Below are positions 8,984 through 16,819 of a DNA stretch of 64,000 bases, one piece after another. Under the pieces are notes generated by a model, which did not search any database, was not told the DNA's origin, and saw nothing but the letters and a program-made list of their open reading frames with translations. Source of the DNA: Candidatus Saccharimonadota bacterium (GTDB lineage Bacteria > Patescibacteriota > Saccharimonadia > Saccharimonadales > Saccharimonadaceae); NCBI GenBank assembly GCA_905372835.1, contig CAJPQK010000002.1:62001-126000 (forward strand), read 5' to 3'. The position numbers were made by a program, and so were the translations under genes. How positions within the stretch are numbered: the first letter of the stretch is position 1; each line of letters starts with the position of its first letter.

Positions 8984-10912
8984 ATGACCGAAGTATTACA
9001 CACGCCAGCAACCGGTACAGAATCACGAGCAGTAACGCCTGAACAAGAGGCTTTAGCAAGGGAGCATCAGGCCTCGCTTGACAAAGCAGCAGCGTTTTTG
9101 GACGACCAAATACCAGCGCTCTGTCGACTAACTGGCATGGACGTACGAGTAGCGATTGGTGGTGGCTGGGCTACCGACCCAGAAACTGGTTCGTTCACCA
9201 TTGACCCATCATTCTTCATTGAAAAAGGCTATTCAGCTGACCACTGTGTGTTTGCTACTCTGCATGAGCTGATGGCCCATGTGCGTGACATCAAACGAGA
9301 CCCCGTATTTTCAGCGCGACAAGATGCTTTTGTTGCTAGTAGCAAAGATCCTCAAGAGCAGCAAGCACGCCATATTTTCAACAATACCCTGACTGATATT
9401 CACGGCAACAAACAAATTATGAACATGCTGCCCGCCATGCAGGAAGTTGGTGCTGACATTTACGACAGTCGCCTGTTCCCAACGAAGCATGACGGCGAAC
9501 TGGTTGACTACACCAACATACCGATGCACCTACAATTTCTCTACAAGATCATCCGTCAGGAGATGATACCAAACAGCAAAACGCCCGTTCGCCAGGAGGT
9601 CGATGAAGCCATAAACCAACTGCGCAACTTTCAGGGCGGACAGGTTGATCTCATATCATTTTTGACCGATCCTAGCGCAAGGGGCTCTAGCGGCAAAAAG
9701 CTGTCTGGCAGTGACCGCTTTGACTACTGGCTCACGCAAATTTGGCCACAATATGAAACGCTCATACGGCTGGACAAGCAAGAAGCAAAAGACACCCAAC
9801 AACAAAACGGCGGTCAGCAGACTGACGGCAATGCCAGTGAACAACACTCAAATCCGCCACAAAACGGTGACAACCAGCAGGATACCAACTCCTTTTCTGA
9901 TGCTTACGCCGATTACTTCGACAACAAACACCCTGAGCCATTCAGTCCCGAAGAACACCAAAAAATCCACGACGCTATTCACAAAGCCGTTCAAGAGGAC
10001 CGTCGCACAAAAGTAACGCCTGAACAGCAGGAGCGTGCCCGTCGGGCAACAGCCAACCGCCGTTACCAAGAGCAGACTGGACATTCACTACAGGAAAAAC
10101 AGCAATATGATAATGAAGTTAAGCGACTACATAGGCAGATTAATCAGATGCGCCAAGTCTTTCAATCAGTCTTGGATGAAGTTGTTGCTACCCGCCGCGG
10201 TCTCAGTCGCCGTGCTCACCAAGACGGCGATATCCTCGACCCCAACCGCCTAGCGCAAACTATCATTGACATTAAAAGTAGCGTCGCACCAGAAGCGTCT
10301 CAGCGCTACGAAACCGTGCGCGGGCGGGCGGAACTAAACTGCAAGACTGACTATTTCTTTGTATTTGACTGCTCTGCTTCCATGAGCGGCAAGCCAGCAC
10401 AGGCTGCCGCCAGTTGCGCGGTCATCATGCTGGAGGGACTTGCCAGCATGGAACGCGATATCCGAAAGCTGGAAAAAGAACAAGCCGTCGATTTGTCCGA
10501 TCTATCAATCCGCACATCATTATATACATTTGGCAATAACGCAACATGCCACAAACCGCTTGGTAGCAGCCTCAGTGACAAACAACGGCTCGACACATAT
10601 ACAGCCATAGCTGCAGCCAGTGCTGGCGGTACGGCGGATTATTTAGCCCTCCAGGAAATTGCTGCCCTACCCCACGACCAAGATCGCCAGCGAATCATCG
10701 TTGTCGTAACCGATGGCATAAGTAACGACCCCGGCACCGCGCGCGCAGCCGTCAGCCAGCTTCGCCGTGACCAGAACACTGTAGTATATGGTGTATCAAT
10801 TGGCTCAGATGCCGCCGAACAACTGTACGCTCCGAACGCTAAACTTATCAATGACCCCAAAGATTTACCAAACGTGCTACAATCATTTATAGAAACAACC
10901 ATTCAAACATAA
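8984..10912 (+). CDS. vWA domain protein with metallopeptidase-like N-terminal motif (CobT/DUF2201-like)
   Basis: 642 residues from ATG 8984. The C-terminal von Willebrand A domain has an intact MIDAS: DCSAS (462-466), a downstream T in GGTADYLAL, and D in VVTDGISND, so it should bind a divalent metal and a partner protein. The N-terminal part has HELMAH (94-99) followed by an N...D..GN segment (NNTLTDIHGN, 133-142), a layout like the putative metallopeptidase domain of vWA proteins of the DUF2201 kind, although the spacing is HExxxH rather than HExxH. The middle (265-305) is a Gln/Asn-rich low-complexity linker and 340-410 is basic and helical. A longer open frame begins at 8885 but would overlap the divergent MoxR start. 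It is the partner of the MoxR ATPase; A2 follows after 13 bp. Confidence 0.82.
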   Translation: MTEVLHTPATGTESRAVTPEQEALAREHQASLDKAAAFLDDQIPALCRLTGMDVRVAIGGGWATDPETGSFTIDPSFFIEKGYSADHCVFATLHELMAHVRDIKRDPVFSARQDAFVASSKDPQEQQARHIFNNTLTDIHGNKQIMNMLPAMQEVGADIYDSRLFPTKHDGELVDYTNIPMHLQFLYKIIRQEMIPNSKTPVRQEVDEAINQLRNFQGGQVDLISFLTDPSARGSSGKKLSGSDRFDYWLTQIWPQYETLIRLDKQEAKDTQQQNGGQQTDGNASEQHSNPPQNGDNQQDTNSFSDAYADYFDNKHPEPFSPEEHQKIHDAIHKAVQEDRRTKVTPEQQERARRATANRRYQEQTGHSLQEKQQYDNEVKRLHRQINQMRQVFQSVLDEVVATRRGLSRRAHQDGDILDPNRLAQTIIDIKSSVAPEASQRYETVRGRAELNCKTDYFFVFDCSASMSGKPAQAAASCAVIMLEGLASMERDIRKLEKEQAVDLSDLSIRTSLYTFGNNATCHKPLGSSLSDKQRLDTYTAIAAASAGGTADYLALQEIAALPHDQDRQRIIVVVTDGISNDPGTARAAVSQLRRDQNTVVYGVSIGSDAAEQLYAPNAKLINDPKDLPNVLQSFIETTIQT

Positions 10913-10925
10913 AAAACACAACCCT

Positions 10926-11906
10926 ATGCCTAATCCTAATATTCTCTCGTCACAAATCCACGCTGCTGCTCAGGACGCGTGGGAAAGGGCTCAATCAAAA
11001 CAGAAAGCATCCTCTGACATTAGTCAGGATTTCGGCGCCACCGCCCTCTTTGGAGCGCTCGACACTGCTGTTAATGAAGCTCAGAAACAAGGCACAGCTG
11101 GCTTCGATGGATTAGAGCGAATAGAAAATCTTGAGGTCCAGCGTTCGTTTGAACAAGCTTTTCTCTTGTCCGAACGTTTGGTTGGGTATGTTGGCTTTTC
11201 AACACCAACACCAGACCAAATGCTATCAGCTGGTGTCAATTTTCGCTATTTGGCTGAGCAATTTGAGCGAATGGAGCAAGAAGATGGTATCACTCCGCAC
11301 ATCGTCCTGGCCCCTCACGGCCTTGGTAAAGAAAATTGGCTCACCATTGCCAAAGCAATGACCTTGGACAAGACGATACGGGATAATCCCCTGGGGGTTG
11401 ACGAAGAATATACTGAGGAGGGGTATTCTGGCGTGTATGGACTGTATATCGCTGATTCAATAGACGATAATACCTGGGGTCAATTGGATCAAACGCCAAC
11501 TGTAGGCTCCACCACTCCACCAACCTACACAACTAAGGAGAACGGTAAAAACATAGATTGGACACTACGTCTCATCTCTGGCAAAGAAGCGCCGACCCAC
11601 CTTAACATGTCTTACAAGCAAAGCCAGCAGCAAAACCCGCCAATTCAACACCAAACCATCGCTGAGTCCTTAACATATAACCTGAATATGGTATTAAACA
11701 ACAATGAAGTACCCTTTAAAAACCCCACAAAAAAGTGGTATTCATGGTGCTGGCGACCAGAAAACCACAAACTTGGTTCTGCACCAGTCACCACTTGGGA
11801 AACAGCTGGTTATAATGACACTTATACCGGAAGTATACTACATGTCTATATGCTTTCACATAGCTACTCAGACAACATAACTGGTACCCGCTCACCCGTC
11901 GGGTAG
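10926..11906 (+). CDS. Unknown protein A2 of the MoxR-vWA island, paralog of A1
   Basis: 326 residues, unrecognised. It shares with the 6263-7174 protein the start (NPNILS), the ALDTAV...G.AGFDGL..I block, STPTPDQ...NFRYLAE, and the DKTIRDNPL motif; the two diverge in the second half and come back together at the end (Y..S.....N...R.P(V/I)G). The last 30 residues are rich in Ser, Tyr, His, Asn and Thr, mostly NNY codons, as in C-type-lectin-like variable regions. It is encoded 13 bp after the vWA gene without an obvious Shine-Dalgarno (an A-rich leader precedes ATG). It is convergent with hpf, ending 6 bp from the hpf stop. The two paralogs may be alternative clients or effectors of the same MoxR-vWA machine. 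Confidence 0.6.
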   Translation: MPNPNILSSQIHAAAQDAWERAQSKQKASSDISQDFGATALFGALDTAVNEAQKQGTAGFDGLERIENLEVQRSFEQAFLLSERLVGYVGFSTPTPDQMLSAGVNFRYLAEQFERMEQEDGITPHIVLAPHGLGKENWLTIAKAMTLDKTIRDNPLGVDEEYTEEGYSGVYGLYIADSIDDNTWGQLDQTPTVGSTTPPTYTTKENGKNIDWTLRLISGKEAPTHLNMSYKQSQQQNPPIQHQTIAESLTYNLNMVLNNNEVPFKNPTKKWYSWCWRPENHKLGSAPVTTWETAGYNDTYTGSILHVYMLSHSYSDNITGTRSPVG

Positions 11907-11912
11907 CTTGTC

Positions 11913-12284
11913 CTAACCGCGACGAAAACTGCGCTTGAACCGTGCCAACACACCACGACTACGGCCAACGTGAGCCAACGTGTCGTCCTTATAGCGACGC
12001 AACTGCCCGTTCAATTTGGTCTCGACGATGTCCACAGCCGCCAACACGTTCATTGTTGAGTCTTTTGCAGTGATGACCTTGTCTGGGACATTGATGATAA
12101 CTTCAACCTCATATTTGTTGCCACCAGGGTTATCAATTTGCTTAATCTTCACATCTGCCGTAACGCTTTTACGAGCGTGACGTGGCAAAAACCGATCCAA
12201 TGGGCCAATTTTTTTCTCAATATACCGTTTGGTCGTGTCATTCAGTTCGTACTTTACACCAGTGATTGTCAGATTGGTAATCAT
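11913..12284 (-). CDS. hpf: Ribosome hibernation promoting factor (HPF/YfiA, short form)
   Basis: 123 residues with the beta-alpha-beta-beta-beta-alpha fold of the S30AE family, which binds in the decoding groove of idle ribosomes (MITNLTITGVKYELND, then YIEKKIGPLDR and the KLNGQLRRYKD helix). It lacks the C-terminal dimerisation domain of long HPF and ends in a short basic tail (RFKRSFRRG). The start is fixed by AAGGAGG 6 nt upstream; a TATAAT box lies about 20 nt further up, so this gene has its own leadered promoter downstream of serS. Confidence 0.88.
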   Translation of the reverse strand: MITNLTITGVKYELNDTTKRYIEKKIGPLDRFLPRHARKSVTADVKIKQIDNPGGNKYEVEVIINVPDKVITAKDSTMNVLAAVDIVETKLNGQLRRYKDDTLAHVGRSRGVLARFKRSFRRG

Positions 12285-12324
12285 ATCCCTCCTTCGTTAT
12301 ACCTACATTATACCATGCATTTTA

Positions 12325-13566
12325 CTAAATCCGCTCACGTCCGCCCATATACGGTCGCAACACTTCTGGCACTGTCAAGCTGCCGTCCTCGTTCTGGAAG
12401 TTTTCCAAAATTACCACCAATGACCGCGCCAACGAAACTGCCGTACCGTTTAAGGTGTGGACCGACTCAATGCTACCGTCCACTCGCCGCACCCTAATGT
12501 TCAAGCCGCGCGCTTGATAGTCCGTACAATTTGAGCAACTCGTCAGCTCGCGGTAGGTCTGATCAACTGGCGACCAATATTCAATGTCATACTTTTTAGC
12601 AGCTGGCGCGCCCAAGTCGCCCGCCGCGATATTTACCACGTGGTACGAAATACCAATTTGCTGCCACAACGCTTCCTCGACGCTGAGGATCTTTTCATGA
12701 ATCTCCTTAGACTGTTCCGGCAGACAGAACGCATACATTTCCAGTTTGTTAAATTGGTGTACTCGGAACAATCCGCGTGTGTGCTTGCCATACGTGCCCG
12801 CTTCCCTGCGGTAGCACGGGCTATACCCAGCGTAGAGCAGGGGTAAATCTTTCTCATCCAAAATTTCATCAGCGTGGTAGCCAGTCAGTGGCATTTCCGC
12901 CGTCCCAATCAGCGTCAAATCCTCGCCCTCAACCACATACTCATTACTACCTTCACCTTTTGGCGCAAAGCCGGCGCCTTCCGCTGTGCGCATATTCACC
13001 ATGTGTGGCACCGTCATGAACGTAAAGCCCTGCTTCGTCACATAATCCAGCGCAAACTGTGTCACGGCATTTTCCAACAGCGCCAGGTCGCCCTTGAGAT
13101 AGTAAAACTTCGCGCCAGCTACTTTTGCACCACGCTCAAAATCAACCCAACCGCGACTGACAGCATAGTCCAAATGATCCTTGGCACCCGTTTTACGCTC
13201 ACCGTAGGCCTTTATCTCAACCGAGTCTTCCTCACCGCCAAGCGGCACATCATCAAAGGTGATGTTCGGCACGTTTTTCAGAATTGCAGCTACGTTTTCC
13301 TCGCTTGATTTTAAGTAGCTTTCACGTTCTGCCAACTCAATTTTCAGCTGTTTTCCTTGGTCGATCAGCCCCTGATCTGGACGGCCGCCTTTCATCTTGG
13401 CTGAAATTGTATTTCGCTGTTCACGCAGTGCCTCAACTTGTTTTTGTAAATCGCGGCGCTCGTCATCGAGCTGCAACAATGTCGCAATATCAACAGCATA
13501 TCCCTTATCATGTGCTGATTTTTGCACCAAATCAGCATGTTCTCGAATAAATTTGATGTCTAACAT
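12325..13566 (-). CDS. serS: Seryl-tRNA synthetase
   Basis: A class II synthetase that charges tRNA-Ser. The 413 residues start with the long antiparallel coiled coil that binds the tRNA variable arm (about 30-100), followed by motif 1, motif 2 (YRREAGTYGKHTRGL with the HQFNKLE segment) and motif 3 (GTAVSLARSLVVILEN). I place the start at ATG 13566 (MLDIKFIREH, as in most SerRS); a longer frame from TTG 13584 would run through the -10 box. TATAAT (13573-13578) lies 6 nt before this ATG, so the transcript is probably leaderless. It follows uppP by 25 bp. Confidence 0.95.
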   Translation of the reverse strand: MLDIKFIREHADLVQKSAHDKGYAVDIATLLQLDDERRDLQKQVEALREQRNTISAKMKGGRPDQGLIDQGKQLKIELAERESYLKSSEENVAAILKNVPNITFDDVPLGGEEDSVEIKAYGERKTGAKDHLDYAVSRGWVDFERGAKVAGAKFYYLKGDLALLENAVTQFALDYVTKQGFTFMTVPHMVNMRTAEGAGFAPKGEGSNEYVVEGEDLTLIGTAEMPLTGYHADEILDEKDLPLLYAGYSPCYRREAGTYGKHTRGLFRVHQFNKLEMYAFCLPEQSKEIHEKILSVEEALWQQIGISYHVVNIAAGDLGAPAAKKYDIEYWSPVDQTYRELTSCSNCTDYQARGLNIRVRRVDGSIESVHTLNGTAVSLARSLVVILENFQNEDGSLTVPEVLRPYMGGRERI

Positions 13567-13572
13567 GCCCTC

Positions 13573-13578
13573 ATTATA
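13573..13578 (-). promoter_or_regulatory. -10 element of serS (leaderless)
   Basis: TATAAT on the minus strand with 6 nt to ATG 13566. No Shine-Dalgarno is present. The usual -10 to start-site distance puts transcription initiation on the ATG itself. Confidence 0.55.
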
Positions 13579-13591
13579 TACCAATTTTGGC

Positions 13592-14434
13592 TTAAACGTG
13601 AGAGATTATCCCAGCGCCCAGTAGCACTACCAATATCAGCCCCAACGCAAATCGATAGATGATAAATGAGCGAAAATTATTGTTCTGGATGAATTTCAAG
13701 AGCCACGCCACTGCCACGTACCCCACACCAAACGAAACCACCGTCGCAATGATGGTTGATGTCCAGCCAACGCCGCCGGAAATATGCTTGTATTTAGTCA
13801 CGACTTCCAACAGCCCCGCTGCCACCAACGCTGGAATCCCCAGGAAAAAACTCAATTTCGTCACCGTCACTCGGTCAAAACCGCGCAGTAATCCCACCGA
13901 TATTGTAGCGCCAGAGCGACTCACGCCGGGGATTAATGATAAACACTGACCCAAACCAATAACCAGCGTATCTCTCCACGTCGTATCCTTTTCAACGCGC
14001 TTGGCAATGGCATACTTATCAGCCAGCCACATCACGCCACTCCAGACGATCAACGCACCCGCCACAAACCACAGACTGCGCAGCACTGTTTCTATCTCAT
14101 CCTTAAACACTAGTCCCACTACCGCAATCGGCACTGAACCGATGATGATCGCCCACCCATATTTGTAGTCAAATTTCCGTCGCGCCCGTTTCCACCACAA
14201 ACCACGCCACCAGGCGATCAACACTCGCTGAATATCCTGCCAAAAATAAATAACCGCCGCCGCTATGGCCCCAATTTGAATAATCGCCGTAAAAGCAATC
14301 AGCCCCTCATTATCCAGGGGCATACCCATCAATTTCTCAGCAATGGTCAGGTGGCCTGTGCTAGAAATAGGTAAGAATTCGGTAATTCCTTCGATAATTC
14401 CTAGCACAATTGCCTGCCACCAACTCATATTCAT
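13592..14434 (-). CDS. uppP: Undecaprenyl-diphosphatase (BacA type)
   Basis: A 280-residue integral membrane protein that recycles the lipid carrier undecaprenyl diphosphate. It has the first BacA signature EGITEFLPISSTGHL (16-30) and the second, PGVSRSGATI (about 170-179), with about seven or eight hydrophobic helices between and after them. Both catalytic regions look complete. TATAAT (14442-14447) sits 7 nt before the ATG, suggesting a leaderless mRNA. Together with uppS at 26926 and the polyprenyl synthase at 27618 it supports an active undecaprenol cycle. Confidence 0.95.
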   Translation of the reverse strand: MNMSWWQAIVLGIIEGITEFLPISSTGHLTIAEKLMGMPLDNEGLIAFTAIIQIGAIAAAVIYFWQDIQRVLIAWWRGLWWKRARRKFDYKYGWAIIIGSVPIAVVGLVFKDEIETVLRSLWFVAGALIVWSGVMWLADKYAIAKRVEKDTTWRDTLVIGLGQCLSLIPGVSRSGATISVGLLRGFDRVTVTKLSFFLGIPALVAAGLLEVVTKYKHISGGVGWTSTIIATVVSFGVGYVAVAWLLKFIQNNNFRSFIIYRFALGLILVVLLGAGIISHV

Positions 14435-14441
14435 AGAGTTT

Positions 14442-14447
14442 ATTATA
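14442..14447 (-). promoter_or_regulatory. -10 element of uppP (leaderless)
   Basis: TATAAT in a TTTGATATAAT context on the minus strand, 7 nt before ATG 14434, with no Shine-Dalgarno site. Confidence 0.5.
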
Positions 14448-14463
14448 TCAAACCGTTGATTCT

Positions 14464-15777
14464 CTACAAAAATGCGCCATTGGTCCGTGATGAACCTGGA
14501 TATGGAATACTGTCACCAGAACCTTGATCTCCTGGCTTCAACTGCAAAGATCCGTGTACCGTAACCCTTGTAACGCCACCACAGTGGACACCCCAGAAGA
14601 ATGATTCATTCAAACAAGATAACTGCGAATCATGTTCAATATTGATTCTAAGCGTGTCACCTTCTACAACAGCTTGTACTTTTGGCGCCTTACCATCTTT
14701 ACGTGAGAAATATTTTACTTCAACTTTGGTTTCTTGAGATGATATGACTTGCCTATCAACCAGACCATTACTGGTTACATCAGCATATTTAACGCCTTCA
14801 AGATTCTTTGGTAGCTCCACGGTCATTGTTTTTGTCAAACGCTCTTCATCCCGCGCCAGCTCTCGCAAGGTTTGCGTGCCAAAGATCGCCGAGCTTGAGA
14901 TACAGAATGCTCCGATGACCGTGCTAATCACCACCGCAATCAATGCCGTTCGCGTAAACTTCCACTTGATTGCGCTAGCCGTCAACACGCCAAACAGCGT
15001 CACTGCAGCAGCACCGCCAACAAGTGCAGAAATTAATAGACCTAAAGCCCACGGCTGTGCGGAAAAACCATCCATCCAGCTAATGACACTTACACCAGCA
15101 AATAACCCCACTGGTACAGCGACCAGCAGACCAAAGGTGATCATGATCAATACAAACGAAGTAATTACTTGTACAATTTTAATGAACGTATTTTTAACCT
15201 GCGTTTTTTTATTGTCAGTGAAAGAAAAATTTTTCAGACTGTCCAGCGTCACTTCCTCTCCCCGCATCTGTAATTTTTCAGCTGCCGTTTGCGCTTCTGG
15301 CATACTGATCCACAATACAATATAAATCAGTAGCGAGGTACCAAAGGTGATAAACGGTGAGAAAATAAACAACAAGCGTACCCACAAAGGATTAATTCCC
15401 CAGTAGGCAGCAATTCCAGCACACACGCCACCGAAAATTGCGTTATCCGGGTCGCGCATTAGTCGCTTAGTTGGCTTACTTGCACTGGCCTCAGCTGCGT
15501 CGTCACTCATCTCTGGCGCTTCACCATCAGCAAAGTCTTGCGGCTCACCCATTTGTTTTTGCACCGCCAAAACATCATCGTGGCTAATGACCCCGTCCTT
15601 CGACACGCCGCGCTCCGCCAAAAGCTCCACCATTCGCGCCTCAATTTCCCGCATCGCTTCTGGTTCAGCGTGCATGTTTTTCTGGATTGAATCAAGATAC
15701 TGTTCCAATGATTTTTTAGCATCAACCTCCACACTAAACGGCGTCTTTGCCAAATGGATTCTGGTTATTTCTTTCAT
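14464..15777 (-). CDS. PspC-domain membrane protein
   Basis: 437 residues. The N-terminal cytoplasmic part (1-105) is helical and acidic, like the HAAS-type helical domains that often accompany PadR regulators. It is followed by a PspC domain (RDPDNAIFGGVCAGIAAYWG..P.WVR, about 110-165), then several membrane segments (about 200-300) and an outward-facing beta-rich C-terminal region (330-437) with two Cys. The start is ATG 15777, sharing ATGA with the PadR stop codon, so translation is coupled. The operon permease-ATPase-PadR-PspC suggests an envelope-stress unit; what it senses is not known. Confidence 0.8.
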   Translation of the reverse strand: MKEITRIHLAKTPFSVEVDAKKSLEQYLDSIQKNMHAEPEAMREIEARMVELLAERGVSKDGVISHDDVLAVQKQMGEPQDFADGEAPEMSDDAAEASASKPTKRLMRDPDNAIFGGVCAGIAAYWGINPLWVRLLFIFSPFITFGTSLLIYIVLWISMPEAQTAAEKLQMRGEEVTLDSLKNFSFTDNKKTQVKNTFIKIVQVITSFVLIMITFGLLVAVPVGLFAGVSVISWMDGFSAQPWALGLLISALVGGAAAVTLFGVLTASAIKWKFTRTALIAVVISTVIGAFCISSSAIFGTQTLRELARDEERLTKTMTVELPKNLEGVKYADVTSNGLVDRQVISSQETKVEVKYFSRKDGKAPKVQAVVEGDTLRINIEHDSQLSCLNESFFWGVHCGGVTRVTVHGSLQLKPGDQGSGDSIPYPGSSRTNGAFL

Positions 15778-16121
15778 CACTTTGCTCCTTTCTCAAGATT
15801 TTTTAGCGAAGTGTTCAACATTTTTATACGATTTTTTAATTCATCTACCAGCTCTGCGCCAGTATCAGTGAGTGAATAATATTTGCGTGGTGGTCCCTGC
15901 TCACTTTCCTGCCATTCGTGTTTGAGATAGCCATATTTTTGTAAACGGCTCAGCAGCGGATAAATCGTGCCTTCCACTACCATCAAGTCCGAATCACTCA
16001 ATTGCTTGACGATATCGCCAGTGTACTGTGGTTGCTTAGCACACACTAGCAGTACGCAGTACACCAGAAAACCTTTGCGGAGCTGAATCGCCAGGCTTTC
16101 CGCGTAAGCACTAACGTCCAT
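15777..16121 (-). CDS. PadR family transcriptional regulator
   Basis: 114 residues with a PadR winged helix: YAESLAIQLRKGFLVYCVLLV, then the recognition region SDLMVVEGTIYPLLSRLQKYGYL and wing residues GPPRKYYSLTDTGAEL. The C-terminal helix is short, as in PadR subfamily 2. The start ATG 16121 overlaps the end of the ATPase gene by 11 nt; an upstream in-frame extension lies inside that gene and is unlikely. PadR proteins commonly repress a linked ABC exporter; a palindromic ATAGTACTAT element overlaps the promoter of this operon at 18137-18163 and is the obvious candidate operator. Confidence 0.88.
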   Translation of the reverse strand: MDVSAYAESLAIQLRKGFLVYCVLLVCAKQPQYTGDIVKQLSDSDLMVVEGTIYPLLSRLQKYGYLKHEWQESEQGPPRKYYSLTDTGAELVDELKNRIKMLNTSLKNLEKGAK

Positions 16122-16809
16122 GTTTTTTCTCCTCTGGCACGGTCGACTTTTCAACCCGACCGTCTTTGATGATAATTTGATGATCACATTTTTTCGCCAA
16201 ATCAGCGTCGTGCGTCACTATGATCAATGTTACACCTTTTTGCTTATTATAATCAAACAGCAATTCTTCCACTTTCGCACCTGTTTCACTGTCCAAGTTA
16301 CCCGTCGGTTCGTCGGCAAAGATAATTTGCGGATCACCGACAATCGCCCGAGCGATCGCCAGGCGCTGCTTCTGCCCACCCGACAGATCTTTAGCACGGT
16401 TCTTGCGCTTGTCATACAAATCCACCGCCTTAAGCGCCGCGTTGATTTTGTGCGCTCGCTTTTTCCGTGGCAGCCGCGCAATTTCCAGCGGCAAACTGAC
16501 ATTATCAATCACACTCTCATTGCCCTGGACAAAGAAACTCTGGAAGATAAAGCCGATTTTCTTAGCACGAAACTCATCGACATACTTTGGCTTCAGCTGC
16601 AAAATATCTTGCCCGTCGATGATCACCTGGCCGTGTTGTGGCCGGTCCAGCCCGGAAATCGCGTGCATCAGCGTCGATTTTCCAGAACCAGATTTACCTA
16701 AGATTGCTACGCTTGCTCCTGTCGGAATTGTTAAGCTGACATTTTTCAGCGCCGTAAATTGGTTCTTCTTTTTGCCATAAACTTTTGTCACATTTTTTAG
16801 TTCAATCAT
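16111..16809 (-). CDS. ABC transporter ATP-binding protein (MacB/LolD type)
   Basis: 232 residues with Walker A GKSGSGKST (38-46), Q-loop FQS, signature LSGGQKQRLAIARA, Walker B FADEPTGNLDS and the switch His in VTHD. The EPTGNLDS string is typical of the ATPase partners of MacB/FtsX-like permeases, and that permease is encoded 10 bp upstream. It is followed by the padR gene with an 11-nt overlap. Export or extraction of an envelope-active substrate is likely; the substrate is unknown. Confidence 0.93.
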   Translation of the reverse strand: MIELKNVTKVYGKKKNQFTALKNVSLTIPTGASVAILGKSGSGKSTLMHAISGLDRPQHGQVIIDGQDILQLKPKYVDEFRAKKIGFIFQSFFVQGNESVIDNVSLPLEIARLPRKKRAHKINAALKAVDLYDKRKNRAKDLSGGQKQRLAIARAIVGDPQIIFADEPTGNLDSETGAKVEELLFDYNKQKGVTLIIVTHDADLAKKCDHQIIIKDGRVEKSTVPEEKKHGR

Positions 16810-16819
16810 GACCTTTCTC

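Noticed and set aside
11885..11903. ACCCGTCGGGT palindrome at the end of A2 as a terminator
   Set aside because: Only one unpaired base lies between the arms and there is no T run; it probably reflects the Pro-Val-Gly codons.
14744..15325. 193-codon plus-strand open frame
   Set aside because: Antisense to the PspC-domain gene, Thr/Asn-rich shadow translation with no recognisable domain.
16120..16701. 193-codon plus-strand open frame
   Set aside because: Antisense to the ABC ATPase gene, whose motifs are all intact.
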